64,000 bases of DNA, taken from contig OY776125.1 of assembly GCA_963675135.1 (NCBI GenBank), forward strand, positions 65,609,441 through 65,673,440, written 5' to 3'. A model generated the notes under the pieces. The model was not told where the DNA came from. It worked only from the letters and a program-made list of their open reading frames with translations, and did not search any database. The translations under genes and the position numbers were made by a program. Source of the stretch: Galeopsis tetrahit. Lineage: Eukaryota > Streptophyta > Magnoliopsida > Lamiales > Lamiaceae. Below, piece by piece: positions 9,732-24,220 of the stretch (positions within the stretch are counted from its first letter, which is position 1; the number at the start of each line of letters is the position of its first letter).

Positions 9732-12700
9732 TGTTGTAAAACAACTTAAAAGTATAACTCCATATGTGAAATAAGTAAACAAGATATAGAGATAACATAG
9801 AAATACTTTATTCCACCTTCAAGTGTTTACTACAACATTTGCACCCCTATTTATAAGTCTCAATACAAGCTTGAGAAGATGAAATGAAAGGTCCACTATT
9901 AATGTAAATACATGAACAATCTATGAATATCAAAGGGCACATGGTGGATATTATGAAGGAAATAAATGGATATTCATATAATATAAATATTATTCATAAC
10001 ACTCCCCCTTGAATGTCCATTAGATACGATCACACCTTACCTTACTAGGTAAAAATGAGAAGAAACGTGTGTTACTCCCCCTGATGATTACATCACTTCA
10101 CATCCTTAAGACGTCGCATTCCAATTTTGTATCTCAATTTCTCAAACGTTGAAGTAGGTAAATACTTGGTAAATAAATCAGCCAAGTTATCACATGACGA
10201 ATTTGTTGCATACTAACGTCATCCTTTTGCTGAAGATCGTGGGTAAAGGAGAATTTAGGATCAATATATTTTATCCTATCACCTTTGATAATTCCCTCCG
10301 TTAGTTGGGCAACACATGCAACATTTTCTTCATATATCATAGTACATTGAATTATTTTTCACTGAGTTTAATCCACATTGTCCACAAATATGTCGTGTGA
10401 CGGTACGCAACCAAACACATTCACGTCTTGCCTCGTGAATTGCTAGGATCTCTGCATGGTTAGATGAAGTAGCAACTAAAGTTTGTTTAATAGAACACCA
10501 TGAAATAGTTGTACCTCCATATGTGAACAAATAACATGTTTGCGATTGGGCTTTGTGCGGATCTTATAAGTAAACTGCATCTGCATAACCAACTAAACAA
10601 GGTTCTGATGAGATTAAAAAATATAAATCCATATTCATTATCCCTCTAAGGTATCGAAAAATATGTTTAACCTCATTCCAATGCCTACGAGTTGGAGAAG
10701 AATTATATATTTCTAATAAATTAATAACAAATGATATATTAGGCCTAATGTTGCTAGCAAGATACATTAGTGCACCTATTGCACTCAAATATGGTACTTC
10801 TTGACTAAACAGTTCTTCATTTTCTTCGCGAGGTCGAAATGGATCTTTCACTATATTTAGTGAACACACAACCATAGGTGTGCTTAAAGGGTGTGTTTAA
10901 TTCATATAAAATCGTTTCAACACTTTCATAACATAAGTGGATTGATGCACAAAAATCTCATTATCAAAGTATAAAATTTGAAAAACCCAAACAAAATTTT
11001 GTTTTACAAAAACCATTCATTTCAAATTTCGTCTTAAGGGAAGTCACGGCCTTTGATAACTATGTAGGTGTCCTAATGATATACAAATTATCAACATATA
11101 CAACAATAATCACATATTCACATCCAAATCTTTTAATAAAAATATAGGGTATATATGATCATTGTTATACCCCTCCTTAATCAAGAATGAATCAAACAAT
11201 TGCACCACATGCGACCAAATTGCTTTAATCCATATAAGGTTTTGCTCAACTTGACTGAATACATGTTTTGAGAATTCTCGTTTTTCATTATCGGTACCTT
11301 TAATCCCTCGGGGATTGCCATATAAATATCTTTCTCTAATGAGCCGTATAAATATGTTGTAACGACATCTAATAGACGCATTTCAAGTTTTTATTGCACT
11401 GCCAGACTTACTAAATAACGAAAAGTTATTGCATCCACCATAGGAGAATAAGTCTCCTCATAATTAACACCTGGCCTTTGGGAAAAACCTTGTGCGACAA
11501 GCCGTGCTTTATACCTCACGATTTCATTTTTCTCATTTCTTTTTCGCACAATTACTCATTTATGCCCCACGATTTTTATACCATTAGGTGTACAAACAAA
11601 AGGTCTGAAACTTTTCGTTTAATAAGAGATTGAAATTCTGCATTTATTGCGTCTTTCCACATTGGCCAATCATCTCGTTTTCTACATTCATCAATAGATG
11701 TAGGTTCATGATCCTCATCATCTTCCATTATATTAAGCGCTACATTATATGCAAAGATATTGTCGACGTCAATTTCATTTCGGTTCCATCTTTCTTATGT
11801 TCTGACATAATTTGTCGATATTTCATCATTTTTGGGCGCCTGAAATATCATTTTCTGGGACTTTAAGTAGTATGTCAGATTTTTCAACAGGATTGTTCAC
11901 ATTATGACCATCTTCAATGTTTGCTCCTTTTATTTTTCGAGAATTTTTATCTTTGGAACCAAGAGGTCTACCACGCTTCAGGCGTGCCGTAGACTCATTT
12001 GCCATGGAAGATGTTCCTTAAAGGACATCAATTCTATTAGGAGCATCAGTAAATGCGTCTCGCAGTTTATTCACAATCTTTTGCAAATGAATTATCTTTT
12101 CGATTTCAAGTTCACACTACTTTGTACGAGGATCCATGCAATTCAATGATAATTCATTTCAATAAATATTCCTTTCCAGCTGCTTACTTTCCCCCCCCCC
12201 CCCCCAATGTTGGGAAAGTTGTCTTCATCAAAATGACAATTACCAAACATTTTCGTGAATAGATCTCCGGTCAATGGTTCTAAGTATTTAATAATATACG
12301 GAGATTCATACCCAACATATACCCCAATTCTCCTTTGGGGACCCATCTTTGTGCGTTGTGGTGGATCAATCGGTACATATACAACACACTCAAAAGTTCT
12401 TAGATGGAAAATATTTGGTTCCTGACCTTAAACCATTTGTACGGGGGAAATGCTATGATAACTTGTTGGCATGATGCGCACAAGTGTTGTCGTAGGCAAT
12501 ATAACATGATCCCACGCTAAAATAGGGAGTTTATATTTTATCAATATTGGTCGGACAATCAATTGAATACGCTTTATAAGTGATTCAACAAAATGTTCTA
12601 CATGTATGGACATGAGCAACCAGATGCTCAATATGTATTTCAATTGATATACAATAAACATTGAAAGCTTTGAGATGAAAATTCACCAACATTTTCAAGG

Positions 12701-14923
12701 TGAATTCTCTTAGACTCTTAATTGCATTATCATGAAATTGTACTCGCAATCGTATTATTTTGTCCCAATAACTTTGCAAAAAAACCAAATTGCGAGATGA
12801 CAATAAGCATACATGTGACCACTTAGTCGATGCATCAATCAAAATCATAAAATATCTAAATGGCCCACTCAGCGGATGTATGTGTCCGCATATATCCCCT
12901 TGAATTCGTTATAAGAACATAAAATTCTCATGCTCAAATTTAGCTGGTGATGGCTTTATAATTAATTTTCCCTGTGAACAAGCAGCACATGAAAATTCAT
13001 TGGGTTGTAGCATTTTTCGATTTTTCAATGGATGCCCACATGAATTTTCTACAATTTTTCGCATCATTATGGAACTGAAATGGTCCAACCGGTCATGCCA
13101 AACATTAGTTTCGATAGTAACCTTTTGGTTTACTACGACATAAATTTCAATTGTTCTTATCCTCGTGCAATACATATCCGAGGACAAAGCGGGTAACTTT
13201 TTCAACATACATTTCTTTTCCGCAATAATTGGAGTAATATTAAGGCACTCAATATTGTCTTCATTCGTAGTCTCAAGATGATATCCATTCAAACGAATAT
13301 CGTTAAAACTCAATAAATTTCTTTGAGACTTTCCAAAGGATAAGGCATCATTGATAATGAATTTTGTCACTCTGGATAATAGAATATTGGCTCTTCCAAA
13401 GTCTTCAATTATTTTTATATAACCAGATATTGTATTTACATTAGCTTCTCTCCATTTTAAATGTGAGAATAATTTCGTCTTGTTGAATATAGTGTGCGCA
13501 GTAACACTATCCACGAGACATAGATCTCCATCTTCTTCCTTAAATGTTGATGTTGTCATACCATTTTTCATTTCTTTTATTAAAAAAATATACATAAAAG
13601 TAATATATTTACAATCTAATTAATTTTATTTTATGAAAATGCAATAGCCATTTATATTATAAAGAAGAGAAATATTAAGATATTGCATAATATAAGAAAA
13701 CAAACAATAATAATAGATTATCGAAGAAAATTGTGATTGAGTATTATAACACTCTAATTACCACCTTTAAAGTGGGTAAGATAATCAACAACATCAAATT
13801 GTGTTATGTCAATCATTTCATTATCGAATTCACTATTCACATAATTTGTTTCAACTATTTTCTCCTTTTCATGTTCAAAAATTTACTTTCCCTTTTGTAG
13901 ACCTTTAAAATTCAGATGAGTATTATAATCATTTTGTAATATGTCTCGGTCAAAACCACGTCCTCGTTCGAGGCCTGATTTTTCATCAAAAATTCATTAA
14001 TTTTATCAGCCACCAAGAGATATGAAATTAGTTCGGAATATTTAGTAAACCCTTCTCACGATATTGTTGTTGCAAAATATATCACATTAGAATCATGAAA
14101 TGTGGAGAATGACTTTTCAAGCATACCATCATCACTAATATTTTCTCCACATAATTTCAATTGAAAAGTGATTCTGAACATAATTGAATTGTACTCACTC
14201 ACGGATGTATAATCATATATTTCTTTAAGATTTATCCACAATTAAAGTGGATCTTTCACCGTGAGGTATTCAACTTTCAATCCTTCATCAAGATAGTGGC
14301 AAAGGAAAATCATGGCTTCGGGCCTTTGGTCATATTTTTAATTATATGCTTGATTTGCCACTTTTATGGAATTCCCAAGACTCACGGCATCCAAATGAAT
14401 TTCAACATCAAGAATTCATTATAATTTTTTTCAATAATATCAAGAGCCACAAATTTAAATTTTGTCAAGTTTGACATGTTGGAAACTATCAAATAAACAA
14501 GATATTGATTAATTGTAAAATAACATAATCATCAAAATAGTAATGAAATAAGAGATGACAAATAAATATTGTAAGATAATATATTCTAAACATTTCAATA
14601 CATACCTCTGTACAATACCTGGAATGTATCATTATCTGAATTTCGCCGGTAGAAATGTTTTACGAGCTTCGTGCTGATAACGTGTTGTAAAACAACTTTA
14701 AAGTATAACTCCATATGTGAAATAAGTAAACAAGATATAGAGATAACATAGAAATACTTTATTCCACCTTCAAGTGTTTACTACAACATTTGCACCCCTA
14801 TTTAATTATAAGTCTCAATACAAGCTTGAGAAAGATGAAATGAAAGGTCCACTATTAATGTAAATACATGAACAATCTATGAATATCAAATGGCACATAG
14901 TGGATATTATGAAGGAAATAAAT
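9732..14923 (-). mobile_element. Degenerate Copia LTR retrotransposon
   Basis: LTRs lie at 9732-10001 (3' LTR on the minus strand) and 14683-14923 (5' LTR, missing about 35 bp of its outer end). They share more than 200 nearly identical bases starting TGTTGTAAAACAACTT. A polypurine tract (plus strand CTCCCCCTT, 10002-10010) adjoins the 3' LTR. A primer-site-like sequence (minus CGTTATCAGCACGA) adjoins the 5' LTR. Between them lie gag, protease, integrase, reverse transcriptase and RNase H remnants. No target duplication can be shown because the right end is truncated. Confidence 0.9.
10134..14500 (-). pseudogene. Copia gag-pol remnant
   Basis: Read on the minus strand, pieces appear in polyprotein order. 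Gag-like sequence is at about 14500-13750. A protease block at about 13530 has LVDSVTA where DSGAT would be expected. The GAG-pre-integrase motif WHDRLDHF is near 13100, the integrase core at about 12900-12600 (FMILIDASTKWSHV) and a post-core piece at 12346 (RIGVYVGYESP). Reverse transcriptase is at about 11381-11181 (KTLYGLKQFGRMW) and 10875-10564. RNase H is at about 10530-10200 (TSSNHAEILAIHEA). Stops and frameshifts separate nearly every block, so no product is expected. A C-run at about 12190-12206 may be replication slippage or a sequencing artefact. Confidence 0.85.
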
Positions 14924-16836
14924 AATAAAACAGTATCTTGTATCCCCTAATCATATTTCCAGATACCGACATTAAGTCAGATAGATTATTTTAGAAATTC
15001 TAAGGGTAGGGCCACCATAATCTCTCTACTTGTGGTCTCCACAAACAAAATCATCAAAATTATGATTTTTTGTGGAAAAAGAAATTCACCTTGATGGACT
15101 ATCTTAATTAACAAATTTAGCAACATTATGTATATATGAAAAGTTGTTGAAAATAAATGATGGATTATTTGGCATTCATGGTAACTCCATTCAAATGAAC
15201 TACTCACTCGTTTTCGATGACTTGCACGATTTAACTGATACACTTTTTAAGAAAAGAATATTTAATGGTTGATGATGTGAGATAAATGAGAAGTATTTTA
15301 GGTGATTAAGTGAAATGTAAAATGAATTCGGTGAGGTGTAAAGTAAAATGTAGGTAAAGACAAGTGAACAATTTTAAAAATAAAATTATGTTGGGAGGAT
15401 ATTAATTTTATAGAGTATTTCCATATTAAAAGTGTATAAAAAAATGTACAAATAATCATGAAATGGAGGAAGTAACATATTATAGAAGCGGGAATTGGTC
15501 TCCGGACCCAGTACAAAGTTACCAACTAATGCAAACCAAAGGACTAAGAAAATGTGAACTTTAGTTCATTTTAAAAATATCTTGTATATGCACACACCAA
15601 AGTAAAAAAAGTATTTCATTTTCGTAAAAATACTGAATATTATACGTAAAACGTGAATGGATGTAATTATCCATTAATTCGAAATGAATAACAGCAAAAC
15701 ACAAATAAAATATGATAAAATTAAACAAAGGCAATATTTTTAATAAAATCAACATTGATATTAATCTTTTATTAATATTTCTTTCAAATCTCATAAACTA
15801 TCATGTATGTATTTGAAACTCCATGCAATCATTTCATATGCATTAACTGAAGATTCAAATGTGCCTATAATTAGTGGTTGAAGCAGCCATAAACTTTGCA
15901 ATTAATATAATATAATTAGTAAAATAAAAATCACTATAAAATATTAATGGCCATTATATAATCTTTTGGTCAACATGATTAAAATATATATAATATTAGT
16001 TTAATAATAAAAAATTCAGCACTAAGTGGTGCATGTTTTGGTCCTTGATCATAACGTTTCTATATATCCTTGGATAAGATTTAATTTCTTATTAATGTCC
16101 CCCATTCAATTCAATGTATTAGTATTATATTAAAGCACTTGTGCTCACAATGAGTTAATATGGATTATTTAATTCATTTATTTTGAGAAGATTTGGAATA
16201 GGCAAGCACAAATGTGTCTATTCTCGTAAAAATACTGAATATTGTATGTAAAATTTAATTAATAAACGTGATAATTCTTTAAATTTGAGAGGAATATATA
16301 CTCATAAAATTAATAACAAATAAAACACATGAAAGTGAATAAACTTTCATGAAATAACTTATCTCCTCTGATAACAATGTACATATATATATATATCTAT
16401 TCATAATATGAAATATATTTAGAAATTGAGAAATTAAATATAATAAAATCAACTCAAATAATTTAGATATTAAACTAGAAGACACCCATAAATTTCCAAA
16501 GAAGTTTATATGTAATGTGTTTAATAAATTATCAAATTAATTTACCCAACTCAATTAAACGAGTACTCTTTACTTAGACATTTTTTCGCAATGTAATTTA
16601 TTTATTTGAAAATTAAATTGCACATTTATTTGAAAATTAATTGTGAAGCATACCAAATCTTATGAGATACACACGTAGAAATAAATAAAGACAACCATAC
16701 ACATTAAAATTTAAAAAATAACGAAATTATAAGTATGAAAAAAATGAAATAAAATAAAACTTGGAAAGATACAATCATACACGAAGGAAAATAGATTTGC
16801 ACCTTGGTTGTTTAATATAAAAATGTAATTATAATT
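14924..16836. other. AT-rich intergenic stretch
   Basis: No gene or RNA gene is seen. Apart from the Stowaway-like MITE at 15203-15472 it is AT-rich single-copy-looking DNA. Short minus-strand frames here are rich in Ile, Phe, Leu and Tyr, as expected of random AT-rich DNA. Confidence 0.5.
15203..15472. mobile_element. Stowaway-like MITE
   Basis: Left end CTCACTCGTTTTCGATGACT and right end (reverse) CTTCCTCCATTTCATGATTA are imperfect inverted repeats, flanked by TA at 15201-15202 and 15473-15474. The 270-bp size fits the family. It is more decayed than the copy at 9228. Confidence 0.6.
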
Positions 16837-17711
16837 ATGTGTATGATTTATTTTCTTAACCTTGGTTGTTTATTATTGGTTGTAGTTTGCACCTCAAGTA
16901 CATTTTACAGGAAGTTTGATGCGAGCTTTGTTAGTGTGCATGATTCTCTTCTTAAAAAATGTGGTGATGGTTGTCTTGATGATTCACCACCATTAGATGA
17001 CCAACGCACGTCATTTTCCATATATAATGGTGGTGATCAACCTCTTAGTTTGAACAATTCAGGTATGTATGAACTTAGAACATTACTTTTATTTTTTTAC
17101 ATTTTTACTATCATTTATTTGCTTTTTTTTATATTTTTTTTATTGAAATATATCATTTTCTTAAAATAATAATTACATTTTTTATATTATAGAGATTGAA
17201 GTCCTGGAAGATGAAGGTGATCCATCTTAAGTTGGTAATATACAATATTGCATTATTAATTCCGTTTGAGGTTGAACTAATTAGTCACAAGTAATTATTA
17301 ATATTAAATTATATATTTTATTTTCAGAGTATTGGGATATTGGTGATCCAACATATAAATGTCAATTTTGTGATGCATTCTTTTGGTACGAAGAAAGGTT
17401 GAATTCACATTATAACTCAAAAAATCTGAAATACCCTGCATGTTGCATGCAAGGAAAAATTCAACTTCCTGCATTGAAAGAACCTCCTGAAGTTTTGCTT
17501 GACCTGCTACATGGAAACTCTGAGAAAAGCAAACACTTTAGAAAAAATATCAGGTCGTACAATAATATGTTTTCTTTTACTTCAATGGGTGGAAAGATAG
17601 ACTCAATGCCAATCCAGTCGAGTGGTCCGCCCAGTTTTAGATTGCATGGACAAAATTATCATCTTATGGGTAGTCTTTTACCAGCCGAAGGATCAACTCC
17701 TAAGTTTGCTC

Positions 17712-17761
<50 letters not shown>

Positions 17762-20700
17762 CACATAGAATGAGATCGAGAACCGAATCAAAAGTGTCAG
17801 GTTAGATCTTCCTTTTTTTTATTAATATCCAAACTTTTTTTCATTAATAATGCATTATACTTATACTCAATTTATTAATCATATCTTAAAATGTATTAGG
17901 AAACAGGAGAATATAAATACACTCCATGCAGAAATTGTGGTTGGTCTAAAAGAGATGTTAGACGAACACAATGTTTTGATTAAGTCGTTCAGAATGGCAA
18001 GAGAAAAACTAGCTGAAGAAGAACCGACAAATGTCAGATTGAGGTTGATTGGAAGAAGAGGGGGAGATGCACGCAGATATAATCTTCCATCTGCTTCAGA
18101 AGTTGCTGCTTTGGTTCCAGGTGATTTTGACGAGTGTTTGGGCAATAGAGATATATTAGTAGAGACACGGTCTGGACAACTAAAGCGAATCAATGAGCTA
18201 AATGCTGCATATCTTGCTCTACAATATCCACTTCTATTCCCGTATGGTGAGGACGGTTATAGAGAGGACATTTTATTCTCGGAAGAAAGGTCCTCAACTA
18301 GAGGGGGCGGGAAAAATGTTAGTATTAGAGAATGGTTCGCATAGCGATTGCATGAAAGAGAGCACAACCTTTCATCTATTCTGATGTCAAAAAGACTAAC
18401 ACAACAATTCATAGTCGATGCATACACGATGGTTGAATCAGCAAGATTGACATATGTTCGAACACATCAAAAGCAATTACGTTGTGAGATGTACAAAGGA
18501 CTCGCTGAAGCATTATTACGAGGAGAGAATGATCCATGTGCAATGGGGCAACGTGTCATACTACCATCCAGCTATACTGGTGGATCTCGCTACATGATTC
18601 AGAATTATGAGGATGCAATGGCCATATGCAGATGGGTTGGCTACCCCGATTTATTTCTCACTTTTACGTGTAACCCGAAATGGCCTGAGATCGTTCGGTA
18701 TTTAGAGAAAAGTGGATTTAAGGCTGAAGATCGTCCAGATATAATATGTCGATTTTTCAAGATGAAGTTAGATGGCTTGATAAAATATCTTCGCAAGAAT
18801 ATGATTTTTGGCATGGTGAGAGCATTGGTATACACGATTGAGTTTTAAAAACGTGGACTACCGCATGCCCACATTCTACTTTTTCTTGGTAGCGAAGATG
18901 AGTATCCGACACCAGATCACATTGATCGTATAATTTCAGTTGAGCTTCCTGACGAGAATAGTGATCCGGCTTATTATAACGCAGTGAGAGATTCTATGAT
19001 GCACGGGCCATGTTGAATTGAGAAACCAAATTCTCCATGTATGTCTGAGAATCGTTGTACCAAGCATTTCCTAAAGAGATTTGTCGAATCAACCACAATA
19101 GATGAAGAAGGGTACCCTGTGTATAGACGTCGAAATGATGGTAGAACAGTTGTGAAGAAGGGCACTGAATTAGAGAATAGATACGTCGTCCCTCATAATC
19201 GTTATCTATTGATGAAGTATGGGGCACATTTGTGGAATGGTGCAATCAGTCTCGATATATCAAATATCTTTTCAAGTATGTCAACAAAGGGCATGATCGG
19301 GTCACTGCATCTTTTTATAAGAGTACCAATGAGGACGACGTTGTAGCAAATGTTGATGAGATAAACATGTATTACGATTGTATGTACATATCACTATGCG
19401 AGGCAATGTGACGTATACTAGGCTATGAAATACAATACAAGAATCCTCTAGTTCAGCGACTTGGTTTCCACTTACCAGATGAGCAGTCTATCATATTCTC
19501 TGATTTTGACCCAATAGATTCCGTTCTTCAGCGTCCTACGGTGAATCAAAGTATGTTTCTAGCTTGGTTTAAAGTCAATGAGAAATATCCAGAAGCTAAG
19601 GGATTGACGTATGCTGAATTTCCTCAAAAGTTTGTTTGGAAAGCATCGTCCAGAGAGTGGGTACCTAGACAACGAGGTTTCTCTTTATGATGGATTTTTT
19701 ATGTACCTCCTGGTAGTGGTGAAATATACTATTTGGGATATCTGCTCAACGTCGTTCCTTCCCCCAAGAGTTTTGATGAGATAAAGATTGTAGACGGTGT
19801 TCAGTATGCGACCTTTCGCGATGTTTGCTATGCATATGGATTGTTAGATGATGACAAAGAGTATTCCGATGGTATTTTGGAAGCCAGTCAATGGGCTTCA
19901 GAAAATTCTTTAAGATATCTTTTTGTCACATTGTTATCGTCAAATTGTTTGAGTCGTCCAAAAGCAGTATGGGAGAAGTGTTGGACGTATTTATCTGATG
20001 ATATTTTATACAGGCAACGTCAATTGTTGAATCACCAAGGTACTTTCACATTCATTGTTATTAAATAAAAATTGATGAAACTAATTTTTTTAATTACATG
20101 GTTTTATAATTGACATATATATACATATTATACTTTGTTATGTTATTTTCATTTAGGTTTGTCATTGACGGAGGATGAAATAAAAAATCTTGCGTTGGTG
20201 GAGATTGAGAACTTGATGCGGAGATTCGGAAGGACACTCAGAGACTTTGATGCGATGCCATTTCCAGATATGATATGTTCATCAATTATGCAAAATAAGT
20301 TAGTATATGATGAATTGCGATACAACCAAGCTGCATTGGCCGAGGAACATAAGGTTATGGTTGCTAACTTAAATGATGAACAACGTCATGTATATGATGT
20401 GATTATCGATGCAGTTGATTCATGCAGTGGGGGTGTCTTTTTTGTCTACGGTTATGGGGGTAGTGGAAAGACATTCTTGTGGAAGACCTTATCAGCTATC
20501 AGGTCAAAGGGCGAAATCGTTCTTAATGTTGCTTCAAGTGGCATAGCATCGCTTTTGCTCCCCGGTGGTCGAACTGCTCATTCTCGGTTTGCAATTCCTC
20601 TCAATCCGATTGAGAATTCAACATGTTCCATCAAACAAGGTAGTCCACTTGCGGAACTTATTGTGAAAGCTAAACTGGTCATTTGGGACGAAGCACCAAT

Positions 20701-21813
20701 GATGCATAGGTATTGTTTTGAAGCATTGGATAGAACTCATAAAGATATCATGCAATTGAGCAATCCATTGAATAAACGCAAGCCTTTTGGGGGGAAACCT
20801 ATTTTTTTTTAGGGGATTTTCGTCAAATTTTACCAGTAATTCCCAAGGGCACTCGACAGGATATTGTGCATGCAACCATAAATTCTTCAAACATATGGAG
20901 AGACTGCAAATTGTTGAGGTTAACTAAAAACATGAGGCTACAAGCTAAAGGTTCAACAGTTGAACACAATGAATTAAAAAAAATTCTCTGAATGGATTGC
21001 AAGTATTAGAGATGGAATAGAAGGAAGTGAGAATGATGGGCATGCAGTTGTTGAAATCCCCGAAGATCTTCTACTCAGTAGTTCGGGTGACCCTATTGCA
21101 ACCATCGTGCAAAGTACATATCCTTCCTATAGAGATTCGATGGATGACCCGAGTTTTTTGAAGGATCGTGCTATATTAGCACCAACCCTTGATGTAGTTG
21201 ACGACGTAAATGAACACATGTCTTCATTGAATTCTGGTGATGCAAGGACATATTTAAGTTCGGATAGTGCATGCAAGTCAGATGCAAATGTTGACATATT
21301 AACTGATGTGCACACGCCAGAGTTTCTAAATGGAATAAGATGTTCGGGTGTTCTGAATCATGAGTTAAAGTTGAAGGTTGGGACTCCTGTGATGTTATTG
21401 AGAAATATTGATCATTCACTTGGCTTATGTAATGGTACTCGATTGGTTATTACAAAACTTGAGCACATGTCTTGGAAGTAAATATTCTATGTGGAAACAA
21501 CGCAGGTCATAAAGTGTTGATTCCAAGAATGTCGTTACCTCCGTCTGATCCGAGATTACCATTCAAATTTCAAAGAAGACAATTTCTCTTGATTGTATTG
21601 TATGCTATGACAATAAACAAAAGTCAAGGGCAATTGCTTTCACATGTCGGCATATTGTTGAAGAAACCTGTCTTTAGCCACAGTCAATTATACGTTGCAA
21701 TTTCACGAGTGACCAATCGGAAAGGGCTTAAAATTTTAATTTATGACCAAGATGGTGAGAATAATAGGTCAACAAAAAATGTTGTATACAAAGAAGTATT
21801 TCAGAATCTGTAA
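16837..21813 (+). pseudogene. Helitron Rep-helicase (RepHel) pseudogene
   Basis: Rolling-circle transposon protein. Visible in order: a cysteine-containing region (YKCQFCDAFFWYEERL, about 17345-17400); Helitron_like_N (THQKQLRCEMYKGL, FLTFTCNPKWPEI, about 18460-18690); the HUH nuclease motif as GLPHAHILLFL near 18857-18890; the Tyr motif MYYDCMYISLCEA near 19368-19410; a PIF1-type helicase with Walker A GYGGSGKT (about 20452-20475) and Walker B VIWDEAPM (about 20680-20703); and a C-terminal block MTINKSQGQ / YVAISRV. Introns at about 17801-17899 and 20039-20156 have GT-AG borders. Breaks: TAG at 18342, TAA at 18846, TGA near 19013, a frameshift near 19225, TGA near 19409, TGA near 19688, a T-run frameshift near 20810, one near 20980 and one near 21478. 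The TC and CTRR termini were not located. Confidence 0.9.
17715..17759. repeat. (TA)n microsatellite inside the Helitron exon
   Basis: 45 bases of pure TA repeat, directly after codons for KFAQLY. The family protein normally reads LYIYD here, so the repeat appears to have grown from a few TAT/ATA codons. After it, GACACATAGAATGAGATCGAG resumes the protein with a TAG in it. Confidence 0.9.
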
Positions 21814-23394
21814 TTTTTATTCGTGTTATTTTTATTTAGTTTTGTATACATGAACTTTTCATTTAGATTATACTCCATAAGACAAATATTTTCTAATTAA
21901 GATCTTTTTTTTTTTTTTTTTGTGGAATCTCAATTTTTCTCATATGACTATATTGAATATTAGTATAATATTAATAATACATTAATAAATTTTTTAAATA
22001 AATACTAGTTTGTGTAATTTAAAAAGCCGATCCTTCCAAAAATGTGAAGAATGATTGTAGATGCTCTATTTAAATAAATAAAAACTCCATTTTAAAAGAT
22101 GGTTGGAGATTTATTTTTAATACGTAATTAAATATTATGTATATAAATATACAAAAAGGTATATGCAAATAAATTAACAAGCGGATTGAAAAGATATCTC
22201 TAAAAAAGATTCACAAACAGAAAAACGTGTTCTTATGTGTTACTATGAAAATTATAGTCGTACAATTTACTTTTTAAAACTCCTTATCATGCCTAATTGT
22301 ATCTATAAGTTGGTAAAAAATAAAATTAATTAATTGCAGAAGTAAATTATGATGTTAATCATAAATTAAATAAATGTTAAAAGATGGTCCAAATTACAAG
22401 TACAGTATATCCTTTGAAATCTTAGAAATTGAAATTGGACCAAGTGGAGAGTATCACTTGCAAAGCAAATCTTTGAAAGATTTCAGAATTTTAATTTTAT
22501 TAACTATTATTGTAGAATAATCCAAGTGTCAAATAATTTGGAATTGAGTCCAAATTTGACCTACTGTACGTGCAACACTTTCGCAATGTCCCCATTTATT
22601 GACTATCTAATTATTTCGTTTTTACTTTCCGCCTTCAACAAAATATAATTAAATTATTTCCCTAATCATAGCAATGCTGGCTCCTACATCTCTCTCTCTC
22701 TCAACCAGTCAATTTATGATGCAACACTAACACTGTTATTTGAATGGGTACTTAAAGTTCGCACGAATTCGACTTGATTACATTAATAAAAAGAAAAACG
22801 AGCTTCACTCGATTTATAAACGAGTTTAATGAAATTAAAAGAAATTTATAAATATTGAGTCTAACACGTTAAACTTAAACTAACTTATTAATCAATCGAG
22901 TATAGCTCGAGCTCATTTATCAACACGTGCAAGCCAAGTTCGGACCTTAACGAGTTGAGCTCACGATCAACTCGATTCGCTTAACAATACTTAACACCAA
23001 TACATTTTATAGTTACGAAAATACGTCCATAATATATTGTAAAAGAATCAAAATTGTATTGTGACATGAGCAGGGCCGGACGTACATATAGCTCGGGGAC
23101 TCCCCCATCCACCATCCACCCTTTTATATGTGTATAATTTATTTAATTTTTTGTAATTTTTCTTAAATTAAGTAAAATGATGTTGTCTTAATTTAATAAA
23201 TTATTTAGCAGTGAGTTTATTGTAAAAGTAGTCTCAAAATAAGTATTTTTTTTTATATTTATATATAAAACGATTATTTTGTACGTATTTTAATTACAAA
23301 ACAAATCTCAAAATAATTATATTTTACATATTTGAAACTATTATTCATAAAAACATAATGAATTTTTTAATTACTTTAGTATTTTTTAAACATG
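21814..23394. other. Intergenic AT-rich DNA
   Basis: No gene is seen. It has a T-run (about 21907-21921) and a CT repeat (about 22690-22700). At about 22750-22990 a stretch with repeated CGAG/CTCG words (ACTCGA, GAGCTC) looks like a decayed MITE, but I could not set its ends. The Helitron 3' end may lie in the first few hundred bases. Confidence 0.4.
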
Positions 23395-23402
23395 CACGTT
23401 TG

Positions 23403-23748
23403 CAGGGACGAACGCAAGATTGACGGTGAAGGGGAGCAATATAATATTGTTCGACATTATTATATGTTTGTTAATGAAATTAAAATATTTTATAATGTTC
23501 GTGGTTAAAAATATCAAAATGTAAAACTCCATATATAATTTATAATCATTTGAGTTGAAAATTAAAAATAATAATGAATGGTAAATAAAAAAATTAAATT
23601 TTTAAAAAGAATATGAAATCTAGAAAAATTGTGTATGTGTTTCTTCTATGTACTACTTGTGTTGAACTTGTTAAGACGAAAAAAGAGAAACTTAACTAAT
23701 GAAAAATAAATTATGGCCATCCGAAGTATAATCGTGGTTCCGCTCCTG
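23403..23748. mobile_element. hAT-type MITE with perfect 8-bp TSD
   Basis: Left end CAGGGACGAACGCAAGATT and right end (reverse complement) CAGGAGCGGAACCACGATT are imperfect inverted repeats. The identical octamer CACGTTTG flanks both sides (23395-23402 and 23749-23756). This 346-bp element has no coding capacity. hAT transposases create 8-bp duplications and use CAGGG-type ends. Confidence 0.85.
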
Positions 23749-23756
23749 CACGTTTG

Positions 23757-24220
23757 CAATCCCCTAAAAAAAAATTGATGAAGAAAATATAATTGATATT
23801 TTAATAATGTGTATGATATTTTCTTTAATTATACCTCCCATCAAATAAAATATTCATTGTTGAATAATTTAATGTTCATTTTGTCAATTATCAAAACTAG
23901 ACAACACAGTGTAACAATAAAAATAATACGGAGTATATTTTCCAACCATTGCACATTCCCTAAATCGTAATTGAGTTTGGTCTCCGTCAAACAATCTCAA
24001 CAAGACATTAAATTAAATTATTAAATTATGGATAACTAATATTTATCAGTATCAACCAATGAAAATCTACGTGCCAATTAATTTATTGAATGTTTCGTAG
24101 TTGCACATATATATAATATATCTATATAATTTACCAAAAAAAAAAAAAACTCAATTAAAAGAATAAATAAATTGTGAGAATAACAAAAATGTTCAATTAC
24201 TTTTTAACTTAAAAATAATA
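23757..24220. other. AT-rich spacer
   Basis: No gene or repeat is recognised, apart from an A-run (about 24137-24149). Confidence 0.4.
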
